From NCBI GenBank assembly GCA_027924585.1, contig BSBM01000001.1, positions 54,242,501 to 54,306,500 on the forward strand: a stretch of DNA of 64,000 nt, read 5' to 3'. Both the position numbers and the translations under genes were made by a program. Positions 45,594 to 56,237 of the stretch are shown one piece after another (positions within the stretch are counted from its first letter, which is position 1; every line of letters starts with the position of its first letter). The stretch is from Larix kaempferi (taxonomy: Eukaryota; Streptophyta; Pinopsida; Pinales; Pinaceae). The notes under the pieces were generated by a model that saw only the letters and a program-made list of their open reading frames with translations, searched no databases and was not told the DNA's origin.

Positions 45594-47128
45594 TGTTGGG
45601 CCTGGCCCAAGTAAGCCAATTTTGGATAAGTCAGTTTTGGGAGCTGCGAGGATACATCCTAGTGCAGTATCGACAGAGTAAGAGAGCCAGCACCATGAAG
45701 TTACTGCGCTGCGGAGATACAACACTACAAAGTGCCATCTCCGTGAAGATCCAGCAAGGCAGAGTTTTGGAAGGAAAACTGTATAAATTCCGGTGAGATT
45801 GGTCGGCGATATGTTTTGGTTAAGATACTCTGAGATTCCCAGGAGGCGGGTAAGGAGTGGCAAAGAAGGAAAGCGATCGGTCACACGAGCAAAGGCAGCA
45901 CTACGTGAACCGGGCGCACGAAGCCGTTAGGGAAGGAACGACGGGATGAAAGCGACCCGTTGGAATGCGCTCAACAGAGGGGCTAAAAGTGACGTGACCA
46001 TGTGCAGAAGGATGGCCACGATAGTGAAGTCGCTATCAAAGCCTAACAGTCCTGGTTAGCGGGGTAACCGCACCAATTTTGGGTAACAACCTTAGGGTTT
46101 TTGGCCCGCCATGATTGTAACAGACGTGACCTAAGGGAACGGTCTATAAAAGGGCATCTTTTGTAAGGGAAAGGGTTAATCAATAATCTCTAATGTTCTT
46201 ATTGTTTATTGTTGAATATCGATCCTTGTTGAGAGACTTATTGTAAGACGCTCCGCAGCTGTGTGCACAGAAACCTACTGAAGAGAGAAGAGAGTCTCCA
46301 GCTATGTGTGCAGACTGGAACTGTTGTACCCTTCCCATTGATAACATAACAACAGTTCTTGTGGACATAGATCCCATCCTGGGGGTGAACCACGTTAAAT
46401 CCTTGTGTTATGCAGTTGATTATGTTTTATATCTATGTATTTTATTGTTGATGAATGGTTAAGTTCTCGCTTATGAGTAGATGTATCTTCACTTTTGTAC
46501 GTATTCTCCATAAGGGTAAATGATGGGAATAATATGTTAAGTGTTGAACATGTATGCATAATAGGTTGAATGTGCAAGTATTTCTAAGTAAGATGAATGC
46601 ATAAGTTGATTGGGTAAACACTTAAGCCACCGAAGTCTGTATAGTGCGATTCCCTGAAGCCCAGCACCGGAAGAGCGCAGTTACATTGTGGTTCGTCATG
46701 TTCTATAAGTTTGCAAGGTTTATAGCCTAAGATGCTTGTTGAATGTATAAAATTACACTAAGTTTGCATCAATTTAAGTCTATTAAAGTTGTGCGATTTC
46801 CGAAGAGGACACGCAGTCCTCAGTTGCGCTGTCTTGTTTCTAAGCAGTTATTCTGCATCGCGCAGTCCTTGGATGCGCTATTACATAAGTATTAGCCGCG
46901 AAGTAGGTGAAATTCGTGCAGTCCACCATTCTATTGAAGAGAGCATCACCCGATTGTGGAAACCTGATTCCGCAACCTCCCCATAGCTTCGCCTTGAGTG
47001 AGACCTCAGTCCGCTCGCAGACTGTTTCCGAAAGGGCCAGTGAAAAGGGGTTTTGTTGGCTCCCTGAACCGCGCAAAACCTGGGTCTATATATCTTGGAA
47101 TACTTAAAGAACATATATAGATCCAACA
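45594..47128 (+). repeat. 5' LTR of element C (1.54 kb)
   Basis: It starts TGTTGGGCC and ends GATCCAACA, giving matched inverted ends TGTTGG/CCAACA, and a primer-binding site follows. A strong TATA box lies at 46144. The R/U5 part is unusually long, nearly 1 kb. Confidence 0.8.
46144..46153 (+). promoter_or_regulatory. LTR promoter TATA box (element C)
   Basis: CTATAAAAGG lies 20-30 bp upstream of a plausible RNA start. ACGTGACC-type sequence occurs just before it (46120-46128). Confidence 0.75.
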
Positions 47129-47130
47129 AA

Positions 47131-47150
47131 TGGTTCTGTTGCCGCGCTTG
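47131..47150 (+). other. Primer-binding site of element C
   Basis: TGGTTCTGTTGCCGCGCTTG starts two bases after the LTR end and resembles the TGGCGCCGTTGCCGGGG-type site of Athila/Tat elements. Confidence 0.6.
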
Positions 47151-47158
47151 AACTGGTG

Positions 47159-47640
47159 ATGAGCACCGAAAATTGGAATCCTGAGAAAACAGAAATATGG
47201 AACTGAGTGGACAGGATAGAAAGGGAGTTTGATAGAAAGGAGAATAGACATCCGCGTCTATTGGACGCCGAGTGGTTACAGAAGTACCTATGGAAGGAAA
47301 TTCATGAAATTTTCTTCGCAACCTTTGGAAACGAGTTGTACGAGTGGTTATCAAGACTCATAGAGTGAAAGGACTGTTTCCAAGAAGGAGCACCTACTGA
47401 GTGGAACCCATAGCTCATTTAGAGGCCTAAAGCAGTAGATAGTCCACTCTCACAAGTAGTTGACTATTGGGTTGACAACATACTACACGGATTCATGACA
47501 GAGTTCGCTGTGGACACCCTAACATCCTACAGCGCAGCAGAAGCAGATTTCTTCAAAGGATTCAGAGGTAAGTATCTGAACAATCTGAGTTTATATATCA
47601 AAATGCTTTTTGCTGAAAAAAGAGTTTTAAGAATGCAGTA
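47159..47640 (+). pseudogene. Leader ORF of element C before gag
   Basis: The ATG at 47159 opens a frame beginning MSTENWNPEKTE, with stops at 47204-47206, 47366-47368 and near 47410. It contains LLDAEWLQKYLWKEIHEIFF, and SYSAAEADFFKGFRG at the end. A donor-like GAG|GTAAGTAT follows at 47568, with an acceptor-like TGCAG near 47639. It could be the N-terminal matrix-like part of gag joined by splicing, or a separate short ORF. No known domain is recognised. Confidence 0.45.
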
Positions 47641-47666
47641 AGATATATAGATGTTTTGAGTCTGTA

Positions 47667-49145
47667 ATGGTCAATAATACTTACAATGATACAGAAGAAG
47701 ATATTCATATATTAATAAGTGGTAAAAGATATAAGGTTAGTTCAGAAAAGAACCTTAAAGAACATGAACTCCATGTAGAAATTGAGTTCCAAGTTGAGCC
47801 TGATAACGAAAGTCCTTGCATAGCTACCTATCAGCCCATTATTCCATAGAATCCACCAGTTCAGAATACTGCACCTCCCAATCCTCAGAGTGTCAATATT
47901 AGTAACACCGTAGGAGTGAGTACTCAAAAAATTCCGCGTAGTAACATCCCTAACACCACTCAAAACACTGCGCCGAACACTGTACCACTTAGAAGGAGAA
48001 TGATTGACGATATAAAACTGTCGATATTTAAAGGAACGGGTCTAGAAGACCCTGAGCAACATTGGTTTCTCTGTGAAGCCGTGTGGAACGTCAAGCAAGT
48101 ACACGATGATGTTGTTAAGCATGCACAACTCATCACTACATTCAGGGACAGAGCCTTAACTTGGTTCATGAAATATCCTGTCGGACATAATAGAACACCA
48201 CCGGATATAAAGGTTGCCCTCTTAAGAGAGTTCAAGAAACCGAAGTCTGAATCACAATGTATAACAGAGCTAAAAGATATTAACCAGAAAACAACTGAGT
48301 CGGTATGGGAATTTAACCAGAAGTTTAAAGCATTGTTAGACCAAGTAAGCTTTGATATTGCACCGCAACAACACCAAGAGTGGTTTATAGCCGCGTTGTT
48401 GCCCCATATCAGATTTCCATTGATGCAACAAAAGGTTGCGTCACAGACAAAAGCATTAGAGATCGCGATGAAGCTAGAGGATTCGCCGATAGGAGAAACA
48501 AGCCAAGGAATGATCCAGATCCAGAACTAGTTAGCAACTCTAACGTTACAACTCCAAGACATTAAGAAAGGAAAATAAGTCAGAGAAGAAGTCTGGTGTA
48601 CAAAATATAAAGCATAAGGACACTCGAAAGAACACTGTCCATTTTTCAAATATTACATTGATAGTGGAGCACCAAATCCACTAAATCAGCAGCGAGGACC
48701 GTGGTGTGAAATCTGTCGATGTAGAGGACATCGACCTGAGGATTGTTATTTGATCCAAAAGTATGTGAGAACACCCAAGAAATTGTATTGCAATTTCTAT
48801 AAATCAGTTGGACATGATGATTCCAACTATAGATCATATGACCTAATGATAGAAAGGAAGCATGATGTTTACAGAGTTCAAGAAGAAACACCACAACACC
48901 ATGATAATGCGCTGTATGATTAAGGCGCATACAGAGGCCGTGGTGGATTCCGAGGAAGAGGAAGAAATTCTTTCCCAAGAAGAGGAAGAGGTCAGATGAT
49001 CTGTTATAACTGCGCTCAGCCTGGTCATCTATCTAGAGACTATACAAATCCTTGCACTACATGTAGATACTGTAAGTCTTTTGACCATGTTATTGAAGCA
49101 TGCCTGATATTGCAAGCAAAGATGCAGGAGAGAAGAACAGAAGCA
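47667..49145 (+). pseudogene. Element C gag (capsid and zinc knuckles)
   Basis: One frame runs from 47667. The capsid-like Retrotrans_gag domain is at 48000-48480 (LSIFKGTGLEDPEQHWF, RDRALTWFMKYP, SVWEFNQKFKALLDQV). Three cysteine clusters follow: CEICRCRGHRPEDC (48705-48750, complete CCHC), CYNCAQPGHLSRDY (49005-49045, last Cys replaced by Tyr) and CRYCKSFDHVIEAC (49066-49107, complete). A Gly/Arg-rich box (GRGGFRGRGRN) separates them. Internal stops are mostly at positions where Gln is likely. It packages the element RNA in intact relatives. Confidence 0.82.
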
Positions 49146-50031
49146 CCAAACTAGAACGTTCAGATGATCGCAACAGAGAAAAGAGATCCAAACATCAATG
49201 TTGTGATGCGAAGTGGCACTGTGACAGGAAAAGATAAAGAACCAGAAGCTTCGACTTCTGGGGAGCACCATGCTAAGTAGACACCTACTGAAGGGGTTTG
49301 GATAAGAAAAGCTACTGGGAAAGCACTTGCTTTCGATCTGGAAAGAAACAAAGAAGTCTTCACAGAAGCAAGGGAGACCTTCAAAGAACCAGCACCCGTG
49401 ACACCAAGAATCCCATTGCAAAGTGAAACAACGCATATAAAAGAGATGCCAGCAGCATATGATCAAACGAGTACCAGAGCAGAAACAGGGACTTTTGTTG
49501 TGCAGTTTCTAAGGAGCTGTATGAAGCTGCTAAAGAGCGAAGATGCTTTGGTGGGAATGCACAATTTGCTGAACCACTATGAACAACACAGTTGCACAAA
49601 TAATGTTCATAGCGCAGTTCACCACATAAAAATCCATAAGAGAACAAGCCGGGAAATGAGGCAAAGTGCAAAGATTGGAGATTATGATATAGATGAAATC
49701 ATCCTTGATTTAGGATCTGAAGTAAATGTCTTGACCAAGCAAACATGGGTACAGATGGGGAAACCAAAGTTGTCATGGTCATCCATACAGTTGAGATTAG
49801 CCAATCAACAGAAGGTTATACCCTTTGGAAGGCTAGTGAATGTTCTTGTAGACATCGATGGAGTAAGCAGTTCAACAGACTTCGAGGTTATTGAGATCAT
49901 CGATGACAATAACCCATATCCAACATTATTGGGGATAGACTGGGCGATGGATAATCTCGCGATCATCGACTTGAAGAAAAAATATATGATATTTGAAGGG
50001 GCGGATATCAGGGTCATCGCGCCCTTGGACC
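49146..50031 (+). pseudogene. Element C protease region
   Basis: After a linker with two TAG codons (about 49151 and 49277), the frame from 49398 has IILDLGSEVNVLTKQTW (49700-49750), the retropepsin active-site block in which the usual Ser/Thr after Asp is Leu. VNVLVDIDGV and PYPTLLGIDWAMDN follow (49835-49955). The frame is cut at 50031/50032 by the solo family-B LTR and resumes in frame at 56238 after the target duplication. Confidence 0.8.
50027..50031 (+). other. Target-site duplication GGACC, left copy
   Basis: GGACC precedes TGTTGTTGG at 50032 and is repeated at 56233-56237, after the LTR end CATCAACA. Confidence 0.92.
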
Positions 50032-50204
50032 TGTTGTTGGAGCAACATCCCCCCCCCCAAACTTTTGTACATATTGGGGCCCCTCCTTTTAGTTTTTCTA
50101 GAAAGACTGCCTAAAGAAGTTAATTCTCCTTTTAACTTAGTTTTTGTTTTCAACTGAGGAATCTGCTTTAAAAAATTGAAGTTTTTCTTCTTAGTTAAAA
50201 TTCA

Positions 50205-51035
50205 TGATTCCCTCCCGAAACTGCGGAAGCAATTTGCATATCTCTCCCGAAACTGCGGAAAGAAATTTCAAAAACTCTCCCGAAACTGCGGAAGCAATTT
50301 GCATATCTCTCTCGAAATTGCGGAAAGAAATTCAAAAAGCTCTCCCGAAACTGCAGAAGCATTCACGATTCTCTCCCGAAACCGCGGAAAGACTTAGTGT
50401 TTTTTTGGAAGAACTTAAGTTTCTCTTCCGAAACTGCGGAAGAGGCTCAAGTTTCTCTCTCGAACTGCGGAAGCATTCACGAAACTCTCCCGAAACTGCG
50501 GAAGCATTCACGATTCTCTCTCGAAACCGTGGAAAGACTTAGTGTTTTTTTGGAAGAACTTAAGTTTCTCTTTCGAAACTGCGGAAGAAGCTCAAGTTTC
50601 TCTCTCGAACTGCAGAAGCATTCACGAAACTCTCCCGAAACTACGGAAGCAATTCACGAAAGTCTCCCGAAACTGGGGAAGAACTCGGCGAACTCTCCTG
50701 AAACTACGGAAGACTTAGCGTTTCTCTTCCGAAACTACGGAAGCAATTTGCATATCTCTCCCGAAATTCGGGAAGAACTCAAGTTTCTCTCCCGACACTG
50801 CGGAAGAACTTGAGATTTCCTCTCGAAATTGCGGAAGCTTTCGTCAAATGTTGATAAGCTTGAACAAAGTTATTTCGTAAGTTGCGGAAGGATATCCTGA
50901 ATCTTTCCGAAACTGCGGGATGACTCGGCAAAACCATTCGCAATAAGCTTCCGAGAGGCTGTATTTCGAAAAGATATGCAAAGCGCTCCCGAAACGCCGA
51001 AGCAATTCACCATCTTGTTCCGCAATTGCGGATGA
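50205..51035 (+). repeat. U3 array of CCGAAACTGCGGAAG motifs, ~22 copies
   Basis: Variants of (C/T)CGAAACTGCGGAAG recur about every 30 bp from 50216 to 51030, separated by short AT-rich spacers. The motif is a partial palindrome (CCG...CGG). The array precedes the TATA box of the LTR gene, so it may bind a regulator. It is not a CRISPR array: the repeats are short and degenerate and the spacers are similar to each other. Confidence 0.9.
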
Positions 51036-51156
51036 AACTCGTAAGTCCGCCCCGCAACCGGTGGTCGCGCTTAAATGCCGAGACGGCTTGAAATGACCGC
51101 ACCATACAAGGCATTAAAACCCCATTTTAATGACACCACCTACCCGTTTAATGCCG

Positions 51157-51180
51157 CACGTGTCTAACCTTTTATAAGGA
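51157..51180 (+). promoter_or_regulatory. Internal promoter of the LTR gene (G-box/ABRE-like plus TATA)
   Basis: CACGTGTC at 51157-51164 combines a G-box (CACGTG) and an ABRE core (ACGTGTC). Seven bases later TTTTATAAGG (51170-51179) is a TATA-like box. The sequence GTGGGGGTTTCATTG just after it is conserved in element B LTRs. Transcription would start near 51200-51210. The G-box is not conserved in element B. Confidence 0.6.
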
Positions 51181-51204
51181 CGGTGGGGGTTTCATTGATC
51201 ACAT

Positions 51205-52021
51205 TGTTAGTTTATCGTTCAAAGAACACCGTTGGGAAGACCGTGCCGGCTCGCTCCAGCTCAGCGCATCCACGACCGCGTCCACCTCACTCAACCACTA
51301 TCTCGTCTCCAGGTAGGCTTTTTAACCGCCAGCTTTGTCTCATCTCCACGTCAAGATATTTTTGGGGTTTTCCCGTTCATAACGTGGCCGATAGACATTG
51401 GTAGCATAGGTTGTTTTTTTTTGTTTATTACGGCTGCCGTGGCCCCTTAAGTTTCTCATTCCTACCAACTAAAAGCCATAGCTGTGACCATCCGAGTTTT
51501 TCACCGGCCGCATTCCGATCATTTTCCCACTCTGATTCAAACTTCATACCGGCCACACACCGTTTCTCAAGTATTATTAATAACAGTAGTGGTCGGTTGA
51601 GATTCTCAACCACTCACCTTTTTGATGAATGTGGAGAACAGTCCCTTGTTTCATTGTTTATTCATAGGATTTTTTTTCCACTCCAGGCTCCCCCACCATT
51701 GACCATTAGAAGTGCTACGATGAAGGGCACCCTCTCTCCAAAGACTAGGAGGGAAGCAGGTTTTTTCCATGTCATATGCTTACCTTTTCGGAAGCATTCC
51801 AAAAGTTCCTGACTAGGCAATGTCTCCCTAGAATAATCAAGTCTCAGGACCATATTTCGTTTTCTGAAGTGATCTATTTTGCTTCCCCAACATGCAACTT
51901 TATAATTTGTCTATATTTCTCATTAGCATGTTAAAATTGTCCTTCTCTATGTTACACTCTCATAACATGTTGCAAATTTTTATAATGATTCACATTTGGT
52001 TGATAGCACGGATAAGCCACG
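51205..52021 (+). other. 5' leader exon and intron of the LTR gene
   Basis: A leader of about 100 bases ends with GTCTCCAG and the donor GTAGGC at 51313. The intron runs to TTGATAG at 52006 (694 bp; T-rich end) and leaves 15 bases before the ATG at 52022. The matching sites in element B are at 34259 and 33219. Exact transcription start and splicing are inferred from sequence only. Confidence 0.55.
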
Positions 52022-55000
52022 ATGCCAAAAGGTGGTAGAAAGAAAACTAAAGTGATGGAACCAAATCCAGTGCAACTAAGGACTGAAACTATGTTTCAAG
52101 ACACTAAGTGTACCATCGGCGTTCCTCCCGAGGTCTGTTGGGGAGATGTTTACCGGATGATCAGGGACCAGGATATCCTAGATGTATTATTGGAAGAAGA
52201 ACAAATCTACCTCAACATCAGAACTTCCGGCATAGCTAGGGCTTCTACCCGCCCTGAATTGTTCCCATGCTTTGAAGTGATCGGGTGGATACTGGAACAT
52301 GCCAACCCAGAGACAAGAGTGTTGTATGACAGCAAGGGAGAGCCTTTCGCTTCATTCCATCCAGCGTATATTGTTGCAGCCTACAAATTCTCACGTCCCC
52401 AACAAGATCTAAGTGATGAATGGTTGGATAAGATGAATAATATTGAGATGGCCAAAAAATTATTGGTCACAGGCAAGCACCTGAGGAAGAGAGGTAATGA
52501 TGAATATGATGTTCAGAACCTAAGACCTCCTTTTAGGTTAATCGCCCTGATGCTATGCAAAATTTTCGGCATGCTCGATGGCACTGTATATAGGATACAG
52601 TGGGCCCCCATCATCCACTTCGTAGCATTCAAAGGAACGGTGTTTGACTGGGCTATTATCCTTTCAGACAGTTTGGCACCCACAGTGGCCGCTGCAAGAG
52701 AAGGTCTGGCCTTAAAAAAGTCATAATTTTACATGTCTTCCTATCTCATTGACTGTATTTTGGCCAAACTCTCTTTCCCCAGACTAGGTTGCACATGGGA
52801 TAAAGCCAACACCCCGGTCTACACTGCTTATAAAATAATGTGGGCTCAAAATTACAGAGCAAGCTATAAGCTCATCTGCGAAGAATTCATCATGCCTCTA
52901 TATGAGCAGATTTTCAAGGAAGAGCCCAATTGTCTATCAGAAAATGCCATGAAGGTCCTGGAAAACTATGGAGATTTTTATTTCTCAGAGCAGGGCACCT
53001 ACATTAGGATGTTTGGAGGTACCAAAGCGCCATACATTTTGCCAAAATACGCTACTGATTATGTAGTCCTCAAGGAAGCAGTCAGGAAAATTTTTCTTGA
53101 TGGAATAGGAGGGGTGCTTAACAAGCAACATAAGGCTTCTTTCCCTCCTTTGCCCTTCTGCATAGGAGCCTACAAATTCTCAGGGGTTGCATCAATTGAG
53201 GAATTCGTTCAAGAATTGAAAGCTTTCCACTTCGGTGAAATGATCTTCCATAGAAATGATAGGCGGAGCAAGGTTGTCGAGCATTGCAAAGAAGTTTATG
53301 CTCATTTTGAATATGCTCATTACTATGATACCGAGGAAGAATTGTTCAGAGGCATAAACAACATGACTGAGTTGCAGATTTGTCGTTAAGGCAATGGAGC
53401 AAGCTTTAGCTCTGCCCCAACTCGAAAATCCAGTCTGCAGAAAGAGAGAGAAGCAGCTGATGCCCTAGCCTGCGAAGAACAAAGATTGAAAGAGGAAGCA
53501 AGGCTACAACAAGAAGCAGAAGTTGCAATGTTGAAGCAAGAAGCTGAAGATGCAAGATTGCAGAGAGAAGCTGAGGAAGCAAGGCTGCAACAAGAAGCAG
53601 AAGATGCAAGGTTGCAGAAGGAAGCAGAAGATCAAGAGCGGAGGGAAGAAAGTGAAAATCAGTAGCAAGCTGAAGAAGAAGAAAGAAGGCGTAAAGCTGA
53701 AGAAGAACAAAATGCGGAGGAAGAACTTAAGACCGATGAAGATGCCCAGGCAGGTGGCTCCGGCACCCAAGATATGGAAACAGATGTATCTCAAGCAGGT
53801 GTTCCCGCCATCCAAAATGTGGAGGCAGACACATCTCAAGCAGGTGTTTCCGCCACCCAAAATATGGAGGCAGACACATCTCAAGCAGGTGTTCCCGGCA
53901 CCCAAAATATGGAGATAGACACAGCTCAAGTAGTGCAGACCCCACCCATAGAAGCAGAAATACATGTAATAGACCTCCCAATCGTCCCTTACACTCCATC
54001 AGAAGATCATACTGTGTCCCGATGGGATGAATTTGTGTATGATAAGAAGAGGAAGGAAGTAGTCTTGAAATCGGAAGAAAGGATAAGGAGACTCTTCCAA
54101 GAAGATATTGTTACCTAGCGGGAGACCACGGTGATGAAAAATACAAATAACGCTCCTATAGCCATGGCATCCGCCGTTGTGTCAGCAGCAAAAGAAACAC
54201 AGGACAATGTGGTCGATATGGTTAGAGAATTTGATTCAACAAAGAGGAGAGCTCGCATGTTGCAACATACTGTGGCTAATGATCAGGCTTACAGGGATCT
54301 TGTAGTGAATAAATATAATCACCTGTCTGTTGAGCATAAGGAATTGTCAGATAAGTATCTCCATTTAGAAGAAGAAAAGGAGCACCTGGCAGTCCATATG
54401 ATGGTTTTAGAAGCAGAAAAGAACGATTCAGAAGCTAGAGTTTCTCATCTGCAAGCAGATAAGCAAGCAATGGTTGAGCAATTAGAGTAGGCAGAGAACA
54501 GAGCAATAGATATGTCTCCCTTTCATGAGCTGTCCTGCGACATTCTGAGACAAATGCACGCCACACAGGAGCTGATTACTGAGAAAGTGTGCAGGCTCAA
54601 AGCCATGAAGGCTAGATTGAAAGAAGTCAATGCAGAGGCCAATAGGCTTAAGGGTAAATATACTCAGGTTAAAGCAAACATCCTGAGCCAGATGGAATGG
54701 AGAGAAGGGAAGGTTGATTTCCCCAAGCATCTCCCATTCAAGTATGTAGATGATTTTAAAGAAGATATAGCCCTTATGGAATTCTGCAGGCACTGTGGCC
54801 TTAAGCTAATGGCTACGATCCAAGGAACAGTGGATAAAAGTAACAACCTTTATCAAAAAACCCATGAAGTGCATGATAAGTGCAAGATGAGTTTTCCTCA
54901 GTCCCTTGATGAGTTCCCAAGCAAAGAGCAACATTTATCAGACTTGAAGGAAGAGCTAGGCATTCAAATAGAATATGTAAAGAAGATTGATGTCTTAGCC

Positions 55001-55312
55001 ACTGATGATCTCCATCACTATATTGGGCTGTCATCAATTTACAGTCATTTGCTTAAAGAAATCCACCAAGCAGCAGTTGCAGAAATTCAGGGTGTTGGAG
55101 CAGAGCTTGGTAAAGATGTGACTTCCCAAAAGATCTTGCTCCCTTCCTCAGCAAATGTGGTTATCAGAGACATTGGTATCTGGTTTAGTTACATAGCAGA
55201 GGAGGAAAAGAAAGCAGCAGTAGCAGTAGCAGCCAATCTAAGTCCTTCTCTCCCAGCAGTAGCAGCCAGTACAAGTCCTTCTCTCCCAGCAGAAGCGCCT
55301 TCCCAAGGGTGA
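52022..55312 (+). pseudogene. LTR-encoded protein gene (best-preserved copy)
   Basis: A single frame of 1,096 codons has no frameshift but five stops (52724, 53387, 53663, 54116, 54488; the last three TAG). The N-terminal globular part (residues 1-455) includes WGDVYRMIRDQD, FEVIGWILEHANPE, YIVAAYKFSRP, IALMLCKIFGMLDG, FIMPLYEQIF and FPPLPFCIGAYKFSG. Next come a coiled coil of ARLQ(Q/R)EAE repeats (460-550), three copies of a DTSQAGV(P/S)ATQNM repeat (about 585-640), a second coiled coil (720-820) and a C-terminal helical domain with SPFHELSCDI, WREGKVDFPKHLP and LMEFCRHCGL, ending in an Ala/Pro tail. All parts except the 15-residue repeat are found in the element B copy. The family is unknown to me; it could be a structural, chromatin or anti-silencing factor, but nothing in the sequence decides. 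Confidence 0.78.
53774..53930 (+). repeat. In-frame 45-bp tandem repeat in the LTR gene
   Basis: Four units of about 45 bp encode variants of ETDVSQAGVPAIQN / ADTSQAGVSATQN. The period is a multiple of three, so the reading frame is kept. It is absent from the element B copy and so is a recent, lineage-specific expansion. Confidence 0.85.
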
Positions 55313-55515
55313 ACACGCTGATCCTACAATGTTGTTCCTTTTTTTTAATTTTGGTCTCCCTATGTTTAAAGCGTGGAACCACTGGACAGCTGTCCTTTTC
55401 TTTTTTGAGAAATTTTCTGTTTTAAGAAAAGGGCCACGATTTGTTTATTAAAAGGGAAAAGTCTGTAGAGGACATGTGTAAAGAGCCAGGTGGCAGCCCG
55501 AGAGGCATTTTGTAA

Positions 55516-55527
55516 AGATATAAATAG
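55516..55527 (+). promoter_or_regulatory. LTR promoter TATA box (solo family-B LTR)
   Basis: AGATATAAATAG lies about 700 bp before the LTR end, in the same place as the TATA at 30004-30016 in element B. If active, it would drive transcription into element C downstream. Confidence 0.6.
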
Positions 55528-56232
55528 AAGTTTAGGGAATAGTGCTAGGGACTTTTGGCAGGGAAATAATTTTCTTAACTTGTACGAGCTATCTTACACT
55601 TGCTTCAAGAAAATGAAATTTTCCTAATAAGAGCCTGGAGAGGACGTCTTTTGCATGGAAATGGATGTTGGATGTATGCTGGATTATTCTTGTGACTTTC
55701 ATATTCTACGGTGAGATCTTTCTTTGCTGTCTTGAATTATTTCTCTGTATTGAACGATCTTACTGTTTCTTGTGCAAAATGAATTTTCTCCTACATGAGT
55801 AATGGAAGGCGTTATATGTGAATTGGAAGCTATCTTCTAATGTCTGTTGCTTTCTTGCTGTAGATGTATCTTTATGATTTAATGGCTATCTGTTGATCTT
55901 TAGATAATTCTTCTAGCACATTACTCATACTTATAATTTTGCTCCTTGCAGGGATAGTTTAGGTTTATTTCGGTTTTAAATATAGATTTGTTTCGAGTTC
56001 TGCATTTAGATTAAGTTAGCTTAGGCACTTGCATATCATTTTAAACCATAAAATCAAAAGAACGGTGGATCGGGCCATAACCGGTATAATTGAAGCAAAT
56101 CTCCAAACCCAACGGTTGCTGGAACCGCTAACTGGACGGATTCCCCATACCAAACGGTGGACAATCTAATTGGGATAGTCTACCGGGGAGAATCCCTTTC
56201 TGCTTGATGCTGCGATCTTCGGGGCATCAACA

Positions 56233-56237
56233 GGACC
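56233..56237 (+). other. Target-site duplication GGACC, right copy
   Basis: This is identical to 50027-50031. The element C protein frame is open across the empty site. Confidence 0.92.

Larger units (their letters stand above)
50032..56232 (+). mobile_element. Solo LTR of family B (6.2 kb) carrying a gene
   Basis: Ends TGTTGTTGG...GGGCATCAACA, flanked by GGACC, with no gag-pol attached. The first 80 bases (CCCCAAACTTTTGTA, GGGGCCCCTCCTTTT) align with the start of the element B LTRs, and the last 170 bases align with 29257-29430 (CCGGTTATGGCCCG, GATTCTCCCC, ACCGTTTGGT). In between: motif array, promoter, spliced leader, ~1,100-codon gene and a second TATA. It interrupts element C between protease and the second gag-like domain. 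A solo LTR arises by recombination between two LTRs; here this leaves the whole gene in place. Confidence 0.9.

Noticed and set aside
50176-50813. Overlapping ORFs with repeated SPETAE-like residues, and a CRISPR-like look to the array
   Set aside because: They are translations of the CCGAAACTGCGGAAG array in several frames. The repeats are short and degenerate and the spacers are not unique, so it is neither a protein nor a CRISPR array.
53406-53999. Minus-strand ORFs rich in Leu/Cys/His opposite the LTR gene
   Set aside because: They are shadows of the coiled-coil and 45-bp repeat coding on the plus strand.
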